A stretch of DNA of 64,000 nt. Origin: Candidatus Hydrogenisulfobacillus filiaventi (GTDB lineage Bacteria; Bacillota; Sulfobacillia; Sulfobacillales; R501). Made by a program: the position numbers and the translations under genes. Where the stretch lies: positions 2,046,001-2,110,000 of the forward strand of contig LR778114.1 of the NCBI GenBank assembly GCA_902809825.1. The letters run 5' to 3'. Shown here piece after piece: positions 15,810 through 23,819 of the stretch. Each line of letters opens with the position of its first letter. The first letter of the stretch is position 1. Under the pieces are notes generated by a model. That model saw only the letters and a list, made by a program, of their open reading frames with translations. It ran no database searches and was not told the origin of the DNA.

Positions 15810-16409
15810 TTGATCCAGCCCATCTGGACGATTCCCGCCTCCAGCGCCTTCCTGCGCCAGCGCACCACCAAGGTGCACAGCATCAACCAGGAGGTGCGCC
15901 AGGTGGCGGCCGACCTGCGCGACACCTGGCCGACAGTCTCCGCCTACGGCATCGCTGCTCCGCAGATCGGATCCCGGCGGCGCATGTTCGCCTACCGGCA
16001 TGCCGACCGGGAGGACGAGCCGCCCATCATCCTGATCAACCCCAAGATCATCCGGGCGCGGGGGGAACTCAAGGACTACGACGGGTGCCTGTCGGTGCCC
16101 GGCATCTACGGGGAGACCCGCCGGGCGGCGGAGATCGAGGTGCTGGCCCTTAACGAGCGTGGCGAACCGGTGCGCCTGACTTTTGAGGGGTTTGACGCCC
16201 GGATCATCCAGCATGAGGTGGACCACCTGGAGGGGGTGCTCTTCATCGACCGCGTCGACGACCTCGACGAGTTCTACACCCTGGAGACGCAGGAAGCGGT
16301 GCCGGAAGGGGAGGAAGGCCGCTACCGGCGGGTCCCCCTCACCCCTGAACAGCGGGAGTTCATCGCCCGCGAACGGCGCCCCCTGCCGGCCTATGCCCTG
16401 ACGTGGTGA
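15810..16409 (+). CDS. def: Peptide deformylase
   Basis: Metal-dependent deformylase (199 residues) removing formyl groups from nascent proteins. All three family motifs are present: motif I YGIAAPQIG, motif II DGCLSVPG (metal-ligand Cys; Asp in place of the usual Glu before GCLS) and motif III IIQHEVDHLEGVLFIDR (HExxH). TTG 15810 is eight bases after GAAAGGGG. The C-terminus is longer than in the shortest enzymes (acidic stretch then PLTPEQREFIARERRP). It lies between two TGA-containing redox genes, with its own terminators on both sides. Confidence 0.95.
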   Translation: MIQPIWTIPASSAFLRQRTTKVHSINQEVRQVAADLRDTWPTVSAYGIAAPQIGSRRRMFAYRHADREDEPPIILINPKIIRARGELKDYDGCLSVPGIYGETRRAAEIEVLALNERGEPVRLTFEGFDARIIQHEVDHLEGVLFIDRVDDLDEFYTLETQEAVPEGEEGRYRRVPLTPEQREFIARERRPLPAYALTW

Positions 16410-16421
16410 GCGGACAGCAAA

Positions 16422-16444
16422 GGGGGCGGGATCTTCCCGCCCCC
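16422..16444. terminator. Bidirectional terminator hairpin between def and the glutaredoxin gene
   Basis: Perfect 10-bp stem GGGGGCGGGA (16422-16431) with TCCCGCCCCC (16435-16444), three-base loop. It sits between two convergent genes; a short T-tract follows only on the minus strand, so it best serves the glutaredoxin gene. Confidence 0.7.
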
Positions 16445-16475
16445 GCCCGTTCCGGGCGTAACGCGACGGCCTGCC

Positions 16476-16712
16476 CTACTCGCGGATGCCCAGGGCCCGC
16501 GCCAGCTTCGGCCGATCGAAGCCCACCACCACACTGCTGTTCACCACGATGACCGGCACGCCGGTCTGGCCGGATTTGCGCTTCACGTCGGCCACTGCTT
16601 CCGGATGCTTGATGAGGTCGATCTCCTTGAAGGGGATCTTCCGCTCCTGCAGGTACCGCTTCGCGCTCCGGCAGTGGGGTCAGCTGGGGGTTGTGTAGAT
16701 GACGACCGCCAC
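16476..16712 (-). CDS. Glutaredoxin/NrdH-like protein, in-frame TGA read as selenocysteine (U11-P-H-C14)
   Basis: GTG at 16712, six bases after AAGGAGGG, begins VAVVIYTTPS, then TGA (16682-16680), then PHCRSAKRYLQERKIPFKEI. Reading through gives a 78-residue glutaredoxin with intact landmarks: the active-site loop TTPS-x-PHC, the cis-Pro segment SGQTGVPVIVVN and the terminal helix FDRPKLARALGI, ending TAG. The TGA replaces the first cysteine of CPHC, as in the PDO gene 1 kb away. A perfect TATAAT promoter and a palindromic operator lie upstream, so the gene is under active control. Stopping at TGA would leave ten residues, so a read-through product is strongly favoured. Confidence 0.87.
16647..16682 (-). 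promoter_or_regulatory. Candidate bacterial SECIS element for the glutaredoxin TGA
   Basis: On the minus strand after the TGA, CTGC (16674-16671) pairs with GCAG (16650-16647), GG with CC, and CGC (16665-16663) with GCG (16659-16657) around the loop GAA. The stem has a mismatch and an internal loop, so it is weaker than the PDO one, but its loop also starts exactly 17 nt after the TGA and begins with G. Confidence 0.45.
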
Positions 16713-16735
16713 GTACTTCCCTCCTTACACCGGCC

Positions 16736-16765
16736 ATTATAGCCGGCGCCGCTCCGAACCGGCAA
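16736..16765 (-). promoter_or_regulatory. Promoter of the seleno-glutaredoxin gene
   Basis: On the minus strand a perfect TATAAT (16741-16736) lies 23 bp before the GTG start; TTGCCG (16765-16760) is placed 18 bases upstream as the -35 box. The palindrome at 16770-16789 abuts the -35 box. Confidence 0.75.
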
Positions 16766-16769
16766 GCCT

Positions 16770-16789
16770 GGATACCCGGTTGGGTATCC
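16770..16789. promoter_or_regulatory. CsoR-type operator palindrome (site 2)
   Basis: GGATACCC-GGTT-GGGTATCC is a perfect 8-bp palindrome containing the ATACC-N6-GGTAT core seen at 14195 and 26306. It lies directly upstream of the -35 box of the seleno-glutaredoxin promoter. Confidence 0.65.
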
Positions 16790-16795
16790 GTAGGA

Positions 16796-17122
16796 CTACA
16801 GGCGATAGATTTCCACCAGCTCCGCCATCTGCTGCCGGAAGCGCTGCTCGGCCAGCCGGCGGGAGATCCCGCCCCCGCCCTCCCGGCAGAGCTCCTCCAG
16901 CACGGCGCGCCCGGCTGCCTCCGCCGCAGCGGCCATCCAGCCGTACTCTTCCGGCGTGGGGAAATAATGGCCCAAGATGGCCGCCGCCCGCGCCCGCAGA
17001 CGGTCCCCTTCCGCAAACCCGGGGCCGCAGAGATAGACCGCATAGTGCACCGCCGCCCGGCCCAGCAGGCGGCCGGCCTCCTCCAGTGCGGCCCGGCCCG
17101 GAACCGCCGCCGCTTCCTCCAT
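16796..17122 (-). CDS. Hypothetical protein, helical, 108 residues
   Basis: ATG 17122, preceded by a GGGGGCGG stretch, begins MEEAAAVPGRAALEEAGRLLGRAAVHYAVYLCGPGF. The whole protein is predicted helical with two Tyr-rich turns (HYAVYLCGPGFAEGD; HYFPTPEEYGW) and ends MAELVEIYRL. No family recognised. It is upstream of the seleno-glutaredoxin gene on the same strand, but a promoter and operator separate them. The gap to the divergent nicotinamidase gene holds a palindrome and a candidate -10 box. Confidence 0.55.
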   Translation of the reverse strand: MEEAAAVPGRAALEEAGRLLGRAAVHYAVYLCGPGFAEGDRLRARAAAILGHYFPTPEEYGWMAAAAEAAGRAVLEELCREGGGGISRRLAEQRFRQQMAELVEIYRL

Positions 17123-17280
17123 ACTGCCGCCCCCTTCCCTGCCGTACCATCGGACTAGCCGGATGGTACCCCGCTCCCGGCGACCCGGGCCCGGGCCGCC
17201 GGTGCGATCTTTCCCGTCCATCCGGCCCAACCGGTCTTCCCCAGCATACCGCAGCAACGTCCCGGCTGTCGCATCCGCAT

Positions 17281-17329
17281 GTACCCCACCGTCGGGTACC
17301 GCAGCGGCACACCCCGCCCGTGCTATGAT
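17281..17329 (+). promoter_or_regulatory. Candidate promoter with palindrome upstream of nicotinamidase
   Basis: GTACCC-N7-GGGTAC (17281-17299) is a perfect palindrome placed 24 bp upstream of a TATGAT -10 candidate (17324-17329). It resembles, but does not match, the ATACC-N6-GGTAT sites. No good -35 box is seen, so an activator site is possible. Confidence 0.4.
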
Positions 17330-17383
17330 GAAGGAGCAACACAGCCGCGGAACGCAACAACCAGCCTAAGGAGGGGACCCGTG

Positions 17384-18004
17384 GTGGGGGAGTTGCAGGG
17401 GCCGGCGGTGGCACCGGACGCCGCCCTGATTGTGGTGGACGTGCAGAACGATTTCTGCCCGGGAGGCGCACTGCCGGTCCCGGACGGCGACCGGGTGATC
17501 CCGGTGCTGAATGCCGCCGTACGGGCCTTCGTCGCTGCCGGCCGGCCGGTGGCCTTCACCCGCGACTGGCATCCCGCCGGCCACGTCTCTTTCCTGGACC
17601 GGGGCGGGCCCTGGCCGCCCCATTGTGTGCAGGGCACCCCGGGAGCCGCCTATCACCCCCGCCTGGAACGGCCGGCGGAGGCAGCGGAGTTCCTCAAGGG
17701 GGAGCAGCCTGACCGGGATGCCTATAGCGGCTTTGAGGGGCACCGCTTTGATGCAGGGGCCGGCACCCTCACGGGGGAGGACCTGGCCGGATGGCTGCGG
17801 GCGCGGGGGACCGGCACCGTGTACATCGGCGGCTTGGCCACCGACTACTGTGTGCGGGCCACGGCCCTGGATGCCCTGAAAGCCGGGTTCCGGGTGGTGG
17901 TGCTCAGCGACGGGGTACGCAGTGTGGACGTGTCCCCGGGGGACGGGGCACGGGCGTTGGAGGAGATCCGCAGCCGGGGGGGCCAGGTACGGCCCTGGGA
18001 GTGA
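17384..18004 (+). CDS. pncA: Nicotinamidase / isochorismatase-family amidase
   Basis: Hydrolyses nicotinamide to nicotinate in NAD salvage. Cytoplasmic, about 206 residues. Catalytic triad visible: Asp in ALIVVDVQNDFCPGGAL, Lys in EFLKGEQPDRDAYSGF and Cys in GLATDYCVRATALDA; the metal-site DWHPAGHVSF is the PncA-specific D-x-H-x3-H. GTG 17384 has AAGGAGGGG seven bases upstream (GTG 17381 is nearer). Its stop overlaps the start region of the sensor kinase, so the two are translationally linked. Confidence 0.9.
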   Translation: MGELQGPAVAPDAALIVVDVQNDFCPGGALPVPDGDRVIPVLNAAVRAFVAAGRPVAFTRDWHPAGHVSFLDRGGPWPPHCVQGTPGAAYHPRLERPAEAAEFLKGEQPDRDAYSGFEGHRFDAGAGTLTGEDLAGWLRARGTGTVYIGGLATDYCVRATALDALKAGFRVVVLSDGVRSVDVSPGDGARALEEIRSRGGQVRPWE

Positions 18005-18009
18005 TCACC

Positions 18010-19353
18010 GTGAACCGGCTCCTGATGCGCCGGCCGGGGCGGGCGGCCGCCTGGATCGCAGCCGGGGCGGGACTGGCCGGCCTGCTGGTCCTGAGCTGGA
18101 CCGCCGGCCGCGGGGCCGCCGGCTTGGCCCTTGCCCTGCTGGCAGCGGCCGGCGGCGTCCTGGCGCTGCGGCCGGCGCCGGCTCCGCTGCCGGAACCGGC
18201 TGATGTCGCCGCCACCGCCGAGGCCGGGGCCTTGATGCCGGATACCCTTTTGCGGCCCACCAGCTCCTTCTTCCGCCAGGGGCTGACCGCGGACACCGCC
18301 CAAGTGCTGGCGGCGGTCATCCACCGCATGGTGCCGGTGGACGCAGTGGCCGTAGCGGACACCCACGTCCCCCTGGCCTGGAGCGGCCGCACCTGCCCCG
18401 CCCACGGGCTGGAATGTCCCGTGCACCTGGCGGTGGGCTCGCTGCGCGAGGAAGACCAGGCCGGTCCGGGCGAGGTCCGCACCCACACCATCGGGGTGGG
18501 CCCGGATCATCAGGTGCCCTGTCCCCTGCGGACCGCGCTGGTTGCCCCCCTGTATGCCCATGGCCGCGTCATCGGGGCCCTGCGCTTTTACAACCCGGTG
18601 GAACGTCCCTTCAGCCCCCACATCGTGCGCCTGGCCGAAGGGCTGGGCCAGCTGCTGTCCCACATGCTGGAACTCGCGGAGGAGAACCGCCAGCAGCGCA
18701 TCGCCAGCGAGGCCCGCCTCGAGGCCCTGCAGGCGCAGATCCGGCCGCACTTCCTGTTCAATGTCCTCAACACCATTATCCTCTTCTCCCGCACCGACCC
18801 TGAACGCTCCCGCGAGCTCCTGGGCCAGCTGGCCACCTTCTTCCGGCGCTCCCTGAGCCACCGGGGGCCGACTATCGCCCTGAAGGACGAAATCGACCAC
18901 GTTCAGACCTACCTCACCCTGGAAAAGGCCCGTTTCGGGGACAAGTTGCGCTACCGGATCCGCCTGGATCCCGCGGTGCTGAACCTGCCGGTCCCGGTGC
19001 TGGTGCTGCAGCCGCTGGTGGAGAATGCGGTGGTGCACGGGCTGGCGCCCAAAGAGACGCCGGGAATGGTGAGCGTGACCGCCCGCCTGGTGCGCGGCAC
19101 CATCCAGATCTTCGTCACCGACAACGGGGTGGGCATCCCTCCCGACCGGCAGCAGGCGGTGTTCACCATGGGCGTAGGGGAAGGTACCGGCACCGGGGTA
19201 GGTTTGTCCAACGTGGCCGAACGCCTGGTGGGCCTCTACGGCCCCGCCTATGCCCTGACCCTGAAGTCCATCCCCGGACGCGGCACCAGCGTGCGCGTCC
19301 GCATTCCGGCCGCGGCCGGCCACGGCCCCGCGCCGGCGGAGGAGGGACGGTAA
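18010..19353 (+). CDS. LytS-type sensor histidine kinase
   Basis: A 447-residue kinase of the LytS/YpdA group. Two N-terminal membrane segments (WIAAGAGLAGLLVLSWTAG; LALALLAAAGGVLAL), a GAF-like sensory domain (about 75-215, with cysteine pairs CPAHGLECP and VPCPL that might bind a metal or sense redox), then the phosphoacceptor motif EALQAQIRPHFLFNVLNTI and an HATPase (LQPLVENAVVHGL; VTDNGVGIP; GVGLSNVAERL). GTG 18010 is nine bases after GGGAG; GTG 18001 overlaps the previous stop. Paired with the LytTR regulator next door. Confidence 0.9.
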   Translation: MNRLLMRRPGRAAAWIAAGAGLAGLLVLSWTAGRGAAGLALALLAAAGGVLALRPAPAPLPEPADVAATAEAGALMPDTLLRPTSSFFRQGLTADTAQVLAAVIHRMVPVDAVAVADTHVPLAWSGRTCPAHGLECPVHLAVGSLREEDQAGPGEVRTHTIGVGPDHQVPCPLRTALVAPLYAHGRVIGALRFYNPVERPFSPHIVRLAEGLGQLLSHMLELAEENRQQRIASEARLEALQAQIRPHFLFNVLNTIILFSRTDPERSRELLGQLATFFRRSLSHRGPTIALKDEIDHVQTYLTLEKARFGDKLRYRIRLDPAVLNLPVPVLVLQPLVENAVVHGLAPKETPGMVSVTARLVRGTIQIFVTDNGVGIPPDRQQAVFTMGVGEGTGTGVGLSNVAERLVGLYGPAYALTLKSIPGRGTSVRVRIPAAAGHGPAPAEEGR

Positions 19354-19355
19354 GC

Positions 19356-20096
19356 ATGTTGAAGGCGCTGATTGTGGAGGACGAATACCCCGCCCGCATG
19401 GAGCTCCGCTTTCAGCTGGAGCCTTACCGCCACCTGCTTGAGGTGGTCGGGGAGGCCCAGAGCGCGCGGGAGGCGGAACAGCTCATCGCCGCCCTGGACT
19501 ACGATGTAATCTTTCTGGACGTCCAGATGCCGGGCATGAGCGGCATCGACCTGGCCCGCCGCCTCAAGCGGGAACGACCCGACCTCAAGGTGGTGCTGGT
19601 GACGGCCTACGAGCGCTATGCGGTCCAGGCCTTCGATGCCGGGGTGGTGGATTACCTCCTGAAGCCGGTCAGTGCAGAGCGGCTCAAGGACACTATCAGT
19701 CGTCTTACCGGACGGGGAGCCGGGGAGGCTGCCTCCCGCGGGGAGCCGGCGGGCCCGCCCCTCACCTTCGTGCCCTGCGAAAGCGGCGATACCACCATCC
19801 CGGTGGCGGTCGACGAAATCGTGTTTGTCACCGCCGAACACGAGACCATCCTGGTCTGCACTCAAAGCGAACGCCTGCCCACCCGCTTTACCCTACAGGA
19901 GCTGGCGGAACGGCTGCCCGCGGACCGCTTCTTCCGCACCCACCGCAGCTTCATCGCCAACATCCGCCAGGTGCGGGAAATCATGCCCTATTTTAACGGC
20001 ACTTACCTGCTGAAAATGAAGGACAAGGCTCACAGCGAGGTGGTGGTGTCCCGCTCCAACGTCAAGCGGCTGAAGGAGCTCTTCAACCTGGCCTGA
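19356..20096 (+). CDS. LytR/AlgR-family response regulator (LytTR DNA-binding domain)
   Basis: A 246-residue regulator. Receiver: ALIVEDEYPARMELRF with acidic pocket, phosphoacceptor in YDVIFLDVQMPGMSGIDLA, conserved T/A in VVLVTAYERYAVQAFD and K in VDYLLKPVSAERL. The C-terminal LytTR domain has IVFVTAEHETILVCT, FFRTHRSFIANIRQVREIMPYFNGTYLLKM and the terminal VVVSRSNVKRLKELF. It overlaps functionally with the kinase 2 bp upstream and probably controls the transporter gene 44 bp downstream, the usual LytSR arrangement. Confidence 0.92.
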   Translation: MLKALIVEDEYPARMELRFQLEPYRHLLEVVGEAQSAREAEQLIAALDYDVIFLDVQMPGMSGIDLARRLKRERPDLKVVLVTAYERYAVQAFDAGVVDYLLKPVSAERLKDTISRLTGRGAGEAASRGEPAGPPLTFVPCESGDTTIPVAVDEIVFVTAEHETILVCTQSERLPTRFTLQELAERLPADRFFRTHRSFIANIRQVREIMPYFNGTYLLKMKDKAHSEVVVSRSNVKRLKELFNLA

Positions 20097-20139
20097 AAGC
20101 GTGCCTCCCCTCCCCGGCATCCCGGATGGAGGTCCGGCA

Positions 20140-21171
20140 ATGGAGATCGGGAACCGGCCAGAGGCACACCTCAAGCGTTTCTTCCTGGCCTACACCATCC
20201 TGGCAGTGGTCCTGTCGGTGGCCCTCAGCACCCTGTTCCGGCGCGATGTCCGGGCCTGGTCCGGTACCCTCACCGTACTCATCGTGGTCTTCGCCTTTCC
20301 CACCATCGCACCGTCCATGGTACAACTGCGGACCGAGGTGGTCCCCCGCGCCGCGAGGCGGCTCAACGCCATTGCGGCCATGGTGGGCTATACCTTCGTG
20401 CTGATGCCGCTGCCGGCGATCCTTCTCGCTCCTGCCCTCGGGAACCGCTACTTCGGCACCGCCTTCGTCGTGGCCGGGTCCATGCCGGCCGCCTCCGGCG
20501 CCCTCGGCTTCATGCTGCTCAGCGACGCCGACCTGGAGCTGGGCACGGTCCTCATCCTGCTGGGAATTCTCCTCACCCTGGCAGCAACGCCGTTCTGGAC
20601 CGGGATCTACGCCCGCCAGGTGGCGCTGACCGTTCCCCCCATGGTGGTGCTGAAGCCGGTCCTCTCCATCCTCTTTACCGTTCTGGGAGGCGGGCAGCTG
20701 ATCCGCTTCCGCCTTTTGCGGACCCGGGGGCCGGCCTTCCTCTCCGGCCCCCTGGCAGCGCCCCTCAGCCTGACCACCATGCTCGGCATGATCCTGCTCA
20801 TCTCCGTCGCCCTCTTCAAGGAGGGCTCCGCCATCGTCGCCCGCCCCGGTCTCCTGCTGTTGCTGCTGTGCCTGCACAGTATCCTGGCCTCCGCGGTGTT
20901 CGCCGGCGGCACCCTCTTGAGCCGCCTGCTCGGCCTGTCCTACCGCGAAAACCAGGCGGTGGTGCTGGCCGCGGGGACCAAGAACATGAGCACCGCCATT
21001 ATCGTCCCCGCCCTGGCCGTCAACCCCGGCGCTGCCCGGGTTCCCGCCATCGATGCCATCGTCTATCGGGTCATGCCGGTGGTCTACCTGCAGTTCGTGC
21101 CCGCCCTGAAACGGTGGTTCGCCGCCGGCCGGCGCGGGGAGGGGCGGCCGCCCGCTGCCGGATCCCTGTAG
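20140..21171 (+). CDS. BASS/ACR3-like membrane transporter
   Basis: A 343-residue protein with about ten membrane segments in the bile acid:sodium symporter (BASS) superfamily. Landmarks are the N-terminal FLAYTILAVVLSVALS, the helix GSMPAASGALGFMLLSDADLELG (substrate/sodium-site region, comparable to the family's ALxPxxS/TVAFS element) and the cross-over motif YRENQAVVLAAGTKNMSTAIIVPALA, the ACR3/BASS G-x-KN signature. Substrate unknown. ATG 20140 has GGAGG upstream. Location after LytS/LytR suggests it carries the ligand sensed by that system. Confidence 0.75.
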   Translation: MEIGNRPEAHLKRFFLAYTILAVVLSVALSTLFRRDVRAWSGTLTVLIVVFAFPTIAPSMVQLRTEVVPRAARRLNAIAAMVGYTFVLMPLPAILLAPALGNRYFGTAFVVAGSMPAASGALGFMLLSDADLELGTVLILLGILLTLAATPFWTGIYARQVALTVPPMVVLKPVLSILFTVLGGGQLIRFRLLRTRGPAFLSGPLAAPLSLTTMLGMILLISVALFKEGSAIVARPGLLLLLLCLHSILASAVFAGGTLLSRLLGLSYRENQAVVLAAGTKNMSTAIIVPALAVNPGAARVPAIDAIVYRVMPVVYLQFVPALKRWFAAGRRGEGRPPAAGSL

Positions 21172-21175
21172 GGAC

Positions 21176-21199
21176 GGGGAGCAGGAGGACGGGCTCCCC
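21176..21199. terminator. Possible hairpin terminator between convergent genes
   Basis: GGGGAGC (21176-21182) pairs with GCTCCCC (21193-21199) between the transporter stop and the ureD stop. No strong T-tract follows on either strand. Confidence 0.35.
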
Positions 21200-21200
21200 C

Positions 21201-22016
21201 TTAATGGGTGAGGGCGAGGCCCCGAACCCCGGAGGCCGGCCGGGGACCGGAGCCGTCCCCGCCGGCCGCGCCCAGCCACACCGGCAGGAGGCGCTCCCGC
21301 ACCGTCCGGCGCCAGTCCTCCAAGGCCGCCACCGACCCCAGCACCCGCAGCAGCCGGCCGCCGGCCGGCTCCGCCAGCCCGGCCCAGAGGCCAGGCGCCA
21401 GCTCCTCCGCCAAGGGATCAAGCAGTTCCACCAGGGCCGGTGGCCCTAGCACGGTCAGGCTCCAATAGGCCTCCTCCCCGCCCGCTGCCGCCGCCGGTCC
21501 CAGACGCTGCCGGTCGGCCAGCCGGAGGGTGCGGCGGTCCGCCCACCAGTGCTGGGAAAGGTCGAGCTCGACATCCGCCCAGCGTTCGCCGGCCCCGACC
21601 CGGCCCGCCAGCACATACTCCTCCACCGCCACCAGGGCCTCGGGAGCGGCCACCACCGTAAGATGCCGCCGCAGGCGGGCACCCCGGTGCGGAATGAGGG
21701 GCACCGCCGCCCAATAAAGACGGGCGCCGGGCGCCACCTGCACCGCCAGCCGGCTGCGGGCCCGCCGCCCCTCCCCCGGTAGCACCTGTTCCGCGGCCAC
21801 GCTGGTCAGCAGGCAGCGGGTGCCCGTCCCCAGGTCGAGGCGGAGATGCTGCCGGTCCCCGCCTTTGAGGCCACCCGACTGTCCCACCAGATGGACCTCC
21901 CGCCATCCACCGGCTCCCGTCAGCGGGGTGAGTACGCGCCAGGCTCCCGTGCTCTCCCACGTGACGACCGCCCCCGCCTCCAGGCCGATGCGCACCCGGC
22001 CCGCATAGCCGGTCAC
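21201..22016 (-). CDS. ureD: Urease accessory protein UreD
   Basis: Scaffold protein (271 residues) that binds apo-urease with UreF and UreG for nickel delivery. Recognised by [30 protein letters not shown] (UreD GGL.gGD element), [30 protein letters not shown] (family PDPxxPFxxA replaced by PLIPHRGA) and the downstream [13 protein letters not shown]. It is the last gene of ureABCEFGD and overlaps ureG by 4 bp. Somewhat divergent but well supported by context. Confidence 0.88.
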   Translation of the reverse strand: MTGYAGRVRIGLEAGAVVTWESTGAWRVLTPLTGAGGWREVHLVGQSGGLKGGDRQHLRLDLGTGTRCLLTSVAAEQVLPGEGRRARSRLAVQVAPGARLYWAAVPLIPHRGARLRRHLTVVAAPEALVAVEEYVLAGRVGAGERWADVELDLSQHWWADRRTLRLADRQRLGPAAAAGGEEAYWSLTVLGPPALVELLDPLAEELAPGLWAGLAEPAGGRLLRVLGSVAALEDWRRTVRERLLPVWLGAAGGDGSGPRPASGVRGLALTH

Positions 22017-22627
22017 CGGAACAGCACATCCCGCCGGAGGTAATCCATGACCGCATCCAGGCCTTCCCCGGTCCGGCAGTTGGTGAAAACCACCGGGCGG
22101 CCCGCCCGCACGGCGGCACTGTCGCGGGCCATCACCGCCAGGTCCGCCCCCACGTACGGGGCCAGGTCCACCTTGTTGATCACCAGGAGATCGGCCGCCA
22201 CGACCCCCGGTCCCCGTTTGCGCGGAACCTTATCCCCCCCGGCCACGTCGATCACGAACAGAACCCGGTCCACCAGCACCGGCGAGAAGGTCAAGGTCAG
22301 GTTGTCGCCCCCGGATTCCAGGAACAAGAGGTCGGCATCGGGATAGCGGGCTTCCAGGGCCTCCATCATCTCCAGGTTGACCGAGGGATCCTCCCGCACG
22401 GCCGTGTGCGGACAGGTGCCGGTCTCCACCCCTTGTACCCGGTCGGGCTGCAGGGTACCGGCCAGGGTCCGGCGTATATGCATCTCATCCTCCCGGGTCA
22501 CGATGTCGTTCGTCACCACCAGCACCCCGAATCCCGCGGCCGTCAGGCGGGGGACCAGGGCCTCAATCAGGGCGGTCTTGCCGGAACCGACCGGTCCGCC
22601 GACCCCCACCCGGGCAATACGGTGCAT
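22013..22627 (-). CDS. ureG: Urease accessory GTPase UreG
   Basis: SIMIBI-class GTPase of 204 residues that powers nickel insertion into urease. Begins [24 protein letters not shown] (P-loop). Metal-binding motif CPH in [28 protein letters not shown] (Walker B region), [15 protein letters not shown] and the [10 protein letters not shown] guanine-specificity motif are all present. ATG 22627 follows GGGAGGGGGTCCTT. Related to HypB encoded in the hydrogenase operon of this window. Confidence 0.96.
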   Translation of the reverse strand: MHRIARVGVGGPVGSGKTALIEALVPRLTAAGFGVLVVTNDIVTREDEMHIRRTLAGTLQPDRVQGVETGTCPHTAVREDPSVNLEMMEALEARYPDADLLFLESGGDNLTLTFSPVLVDRVLFVIDVAGGDKVPRKRGPGVVAADLLVINKVDLAPYVGADLAVMARDSAAVRAGRPVVFTNCRTGEGLDAVMDYLRRDVLFR

Positions 22628-22644
22628 AAGGACCCCCTCCCTTC

Positions 22645-23301
22645 TCAGGTGCGGAACAGGCGCATCTGCTGGCGGGCATGGCGCAACGTAGCAATCTCCA
22701 GCCAGGGTCCGCCGCCGGACAGACTGCTTAAGGGCCGCCGGGCGCGGCGCGCTGCCGCCGCCACTACCGGACCCAGTCCGGCTGCGTCCCGGTAGAGGGC
22801 TCCCGGATCCACGCGCAGGAGGCGGGCGGCCGCCGCCGTCATCTCCTTCACCTGGACCGCCAGGAAGGCGGTGAGGGCCGCTTCCGGCAGCCAACCCCGC
22901 CACCCGGCCACCAGCCCCCAGGCCGGCCCTGCGTACCAGGGTCCCGGTCCCGGCGGGGGCACCGCCCCGTCGTCCCGCGCCAGGGCCAGCAGCCGGCGCG
23001 CCTGGGCGCGGCTGGCCGCATCCGCCTCGGCGGACCGGGGCCAGGCCACCAGCCTCCGGCCGGCCGCCGCCGCGGCCGCCGGCCGGCGCTCCGGCGGGGC
23101 CTCCAACACGTGCCAGAGCGCGACCCCTTCCCCGGCGGCTGTCTCCTGCAGGAACAGCCGCACCACCATCGCCCAGTCCGCCCTGCCCGTGACCCGGCCC
23201 TCCTCCACCAGGGTTTCCAGCCCGTGGGAGAGGGCAAATCCCCCGGTCGGCCAGGCGGAATCACTCCAGAAGGCCAGGTCCCACTGCTCAGGCGTGCACA
23301 T
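22645..23301 (-). CDS. ureF: Urease accessory protein UreF
   Basis: All-helical accessory protein (218 residues) that gates UreG GTPase activity. Typical opening [30 protein letters not shown] matches the UreF signature (SPaFPxGaFxxSxGLE). Later [14 protein letters not shown], the central helix [25 protein letters not shown] and the C-terminal [18 protein letters not shown] fit the family. It overlaps ureE by 14 bp and precedes ureG. Confidence 0.93.
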   Translation of the reverse strand: MCTPEQWDLAFWSDSAWPTGGFALSHGLETLVEEGRVTGRADWAMVVRLFLQETAAGEGVALWHVLEAPPERRPAAAAAAGRRLVAWPRSAEADAASRAQARRLLALARDDGAVPPPGPGPWYAGPAWGLVAGWRGWLPEAALTAFLAVQVKEMTAAAARLLRVDPGALYRDAAGLGPVVAAAARRARRPLSSLSGGGPWLEIATLRHARQQMRLFRT

Positions 23302-23800
23302 GGGCGTGGGGGTTAGGCAGGGGGTCCTCGGCCTCGCCCGGCACCACTGTCAGGCTCACCCCCGAGAAGGAGGACCCCGCCAGCAGCCCGGCCAGGGCAT
23401 GAGGGTCCTCCACCGGCACCCGCAGGGCCCCGTCCGCAGTTACCCGCATCGGCAAATGCTGATTGCCCAGGAAATGAGCCAGGCTCAGCCCCAGACGCAT
23501 CCGCTCCGCCGGGTCTCCCTCCGGCAGCCGCAGCAGGGCTACCGGCGGGCGGCGCAGGGCCACCACCACCGCTACGCCGCCGCCCCGCCACAGGAGGTCC
23601 CCGTGCTCGAGGCGCGCCCCCCGCGGCAGAGCCAGCAGGATGTCCCGACCGCCGGCGGTGCGGTAGCGCCCGAAAGGCCGCAGGGCCTGTGCGACCTCGA
23701 GTTCCAGCACATCCTGCTCCTCCCCCGGGACAGGTGTCCAGGCGCCCGCCGGCGCCGCCACCGCCTCCAGGGGACCGATCCCCTTGCCGTTCATACGCAT
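23288..23800 (-). CDS. ureE: Urease nickel metallochaperone UreE
   Basis: Nickel chaperone of about 170 residues. N-terminal peptide-binding domain (RYRTAGGRDILLALPRGARLEHGDLL) and C-terminal metal domain (SLAHFLGNQHLPMRV, containing the conserved GNQH..P His, and VEDPHALAGLLAGSSFSGV). The tail is a short His-rich segment (PNPHAHVHA). ATG 23794 (third residue) has a better-spaced GGGGG ribosome site than ATG 23800. Feeds Ni2+ to the UreDFG complex. Confidence 0.92.
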   Translation of the reverse strand: MRMNGKGIGPLEAVAAPAGAWTPVPGEEQDVLELEVAQALRPFGRYRTAGGRDILLALPRGARLEHGDLLWRGGGVAVVVALRRPPVALLRLPEGDPAERMRLGLSLAHFLGNQHLPMRVTADGALRVPVEDPHALAGLLAGSSFSGVSLTVVPGEAEDPLPNPHAHVHA

Positions 23801-23819
23801 CCCCCTTCCCTGCGTGCTG

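Noticed and set aside
16422-16444. Possible SECIS element in the hairpin after def
   Set aside because: It is outside both TGA genes, has a perfect long stem typical of a terminator, and bacterial SECIS elements lie directly after the TGA.
15448-16682. Genetic-code change with TGA read as Cys or Trp
   Set aside because: TGA ends many neighbouring genes normally (for example phoB, copy A permease, the PDO itself at 15673). Recoding limited to CxxC sites fits selenocysteine better.
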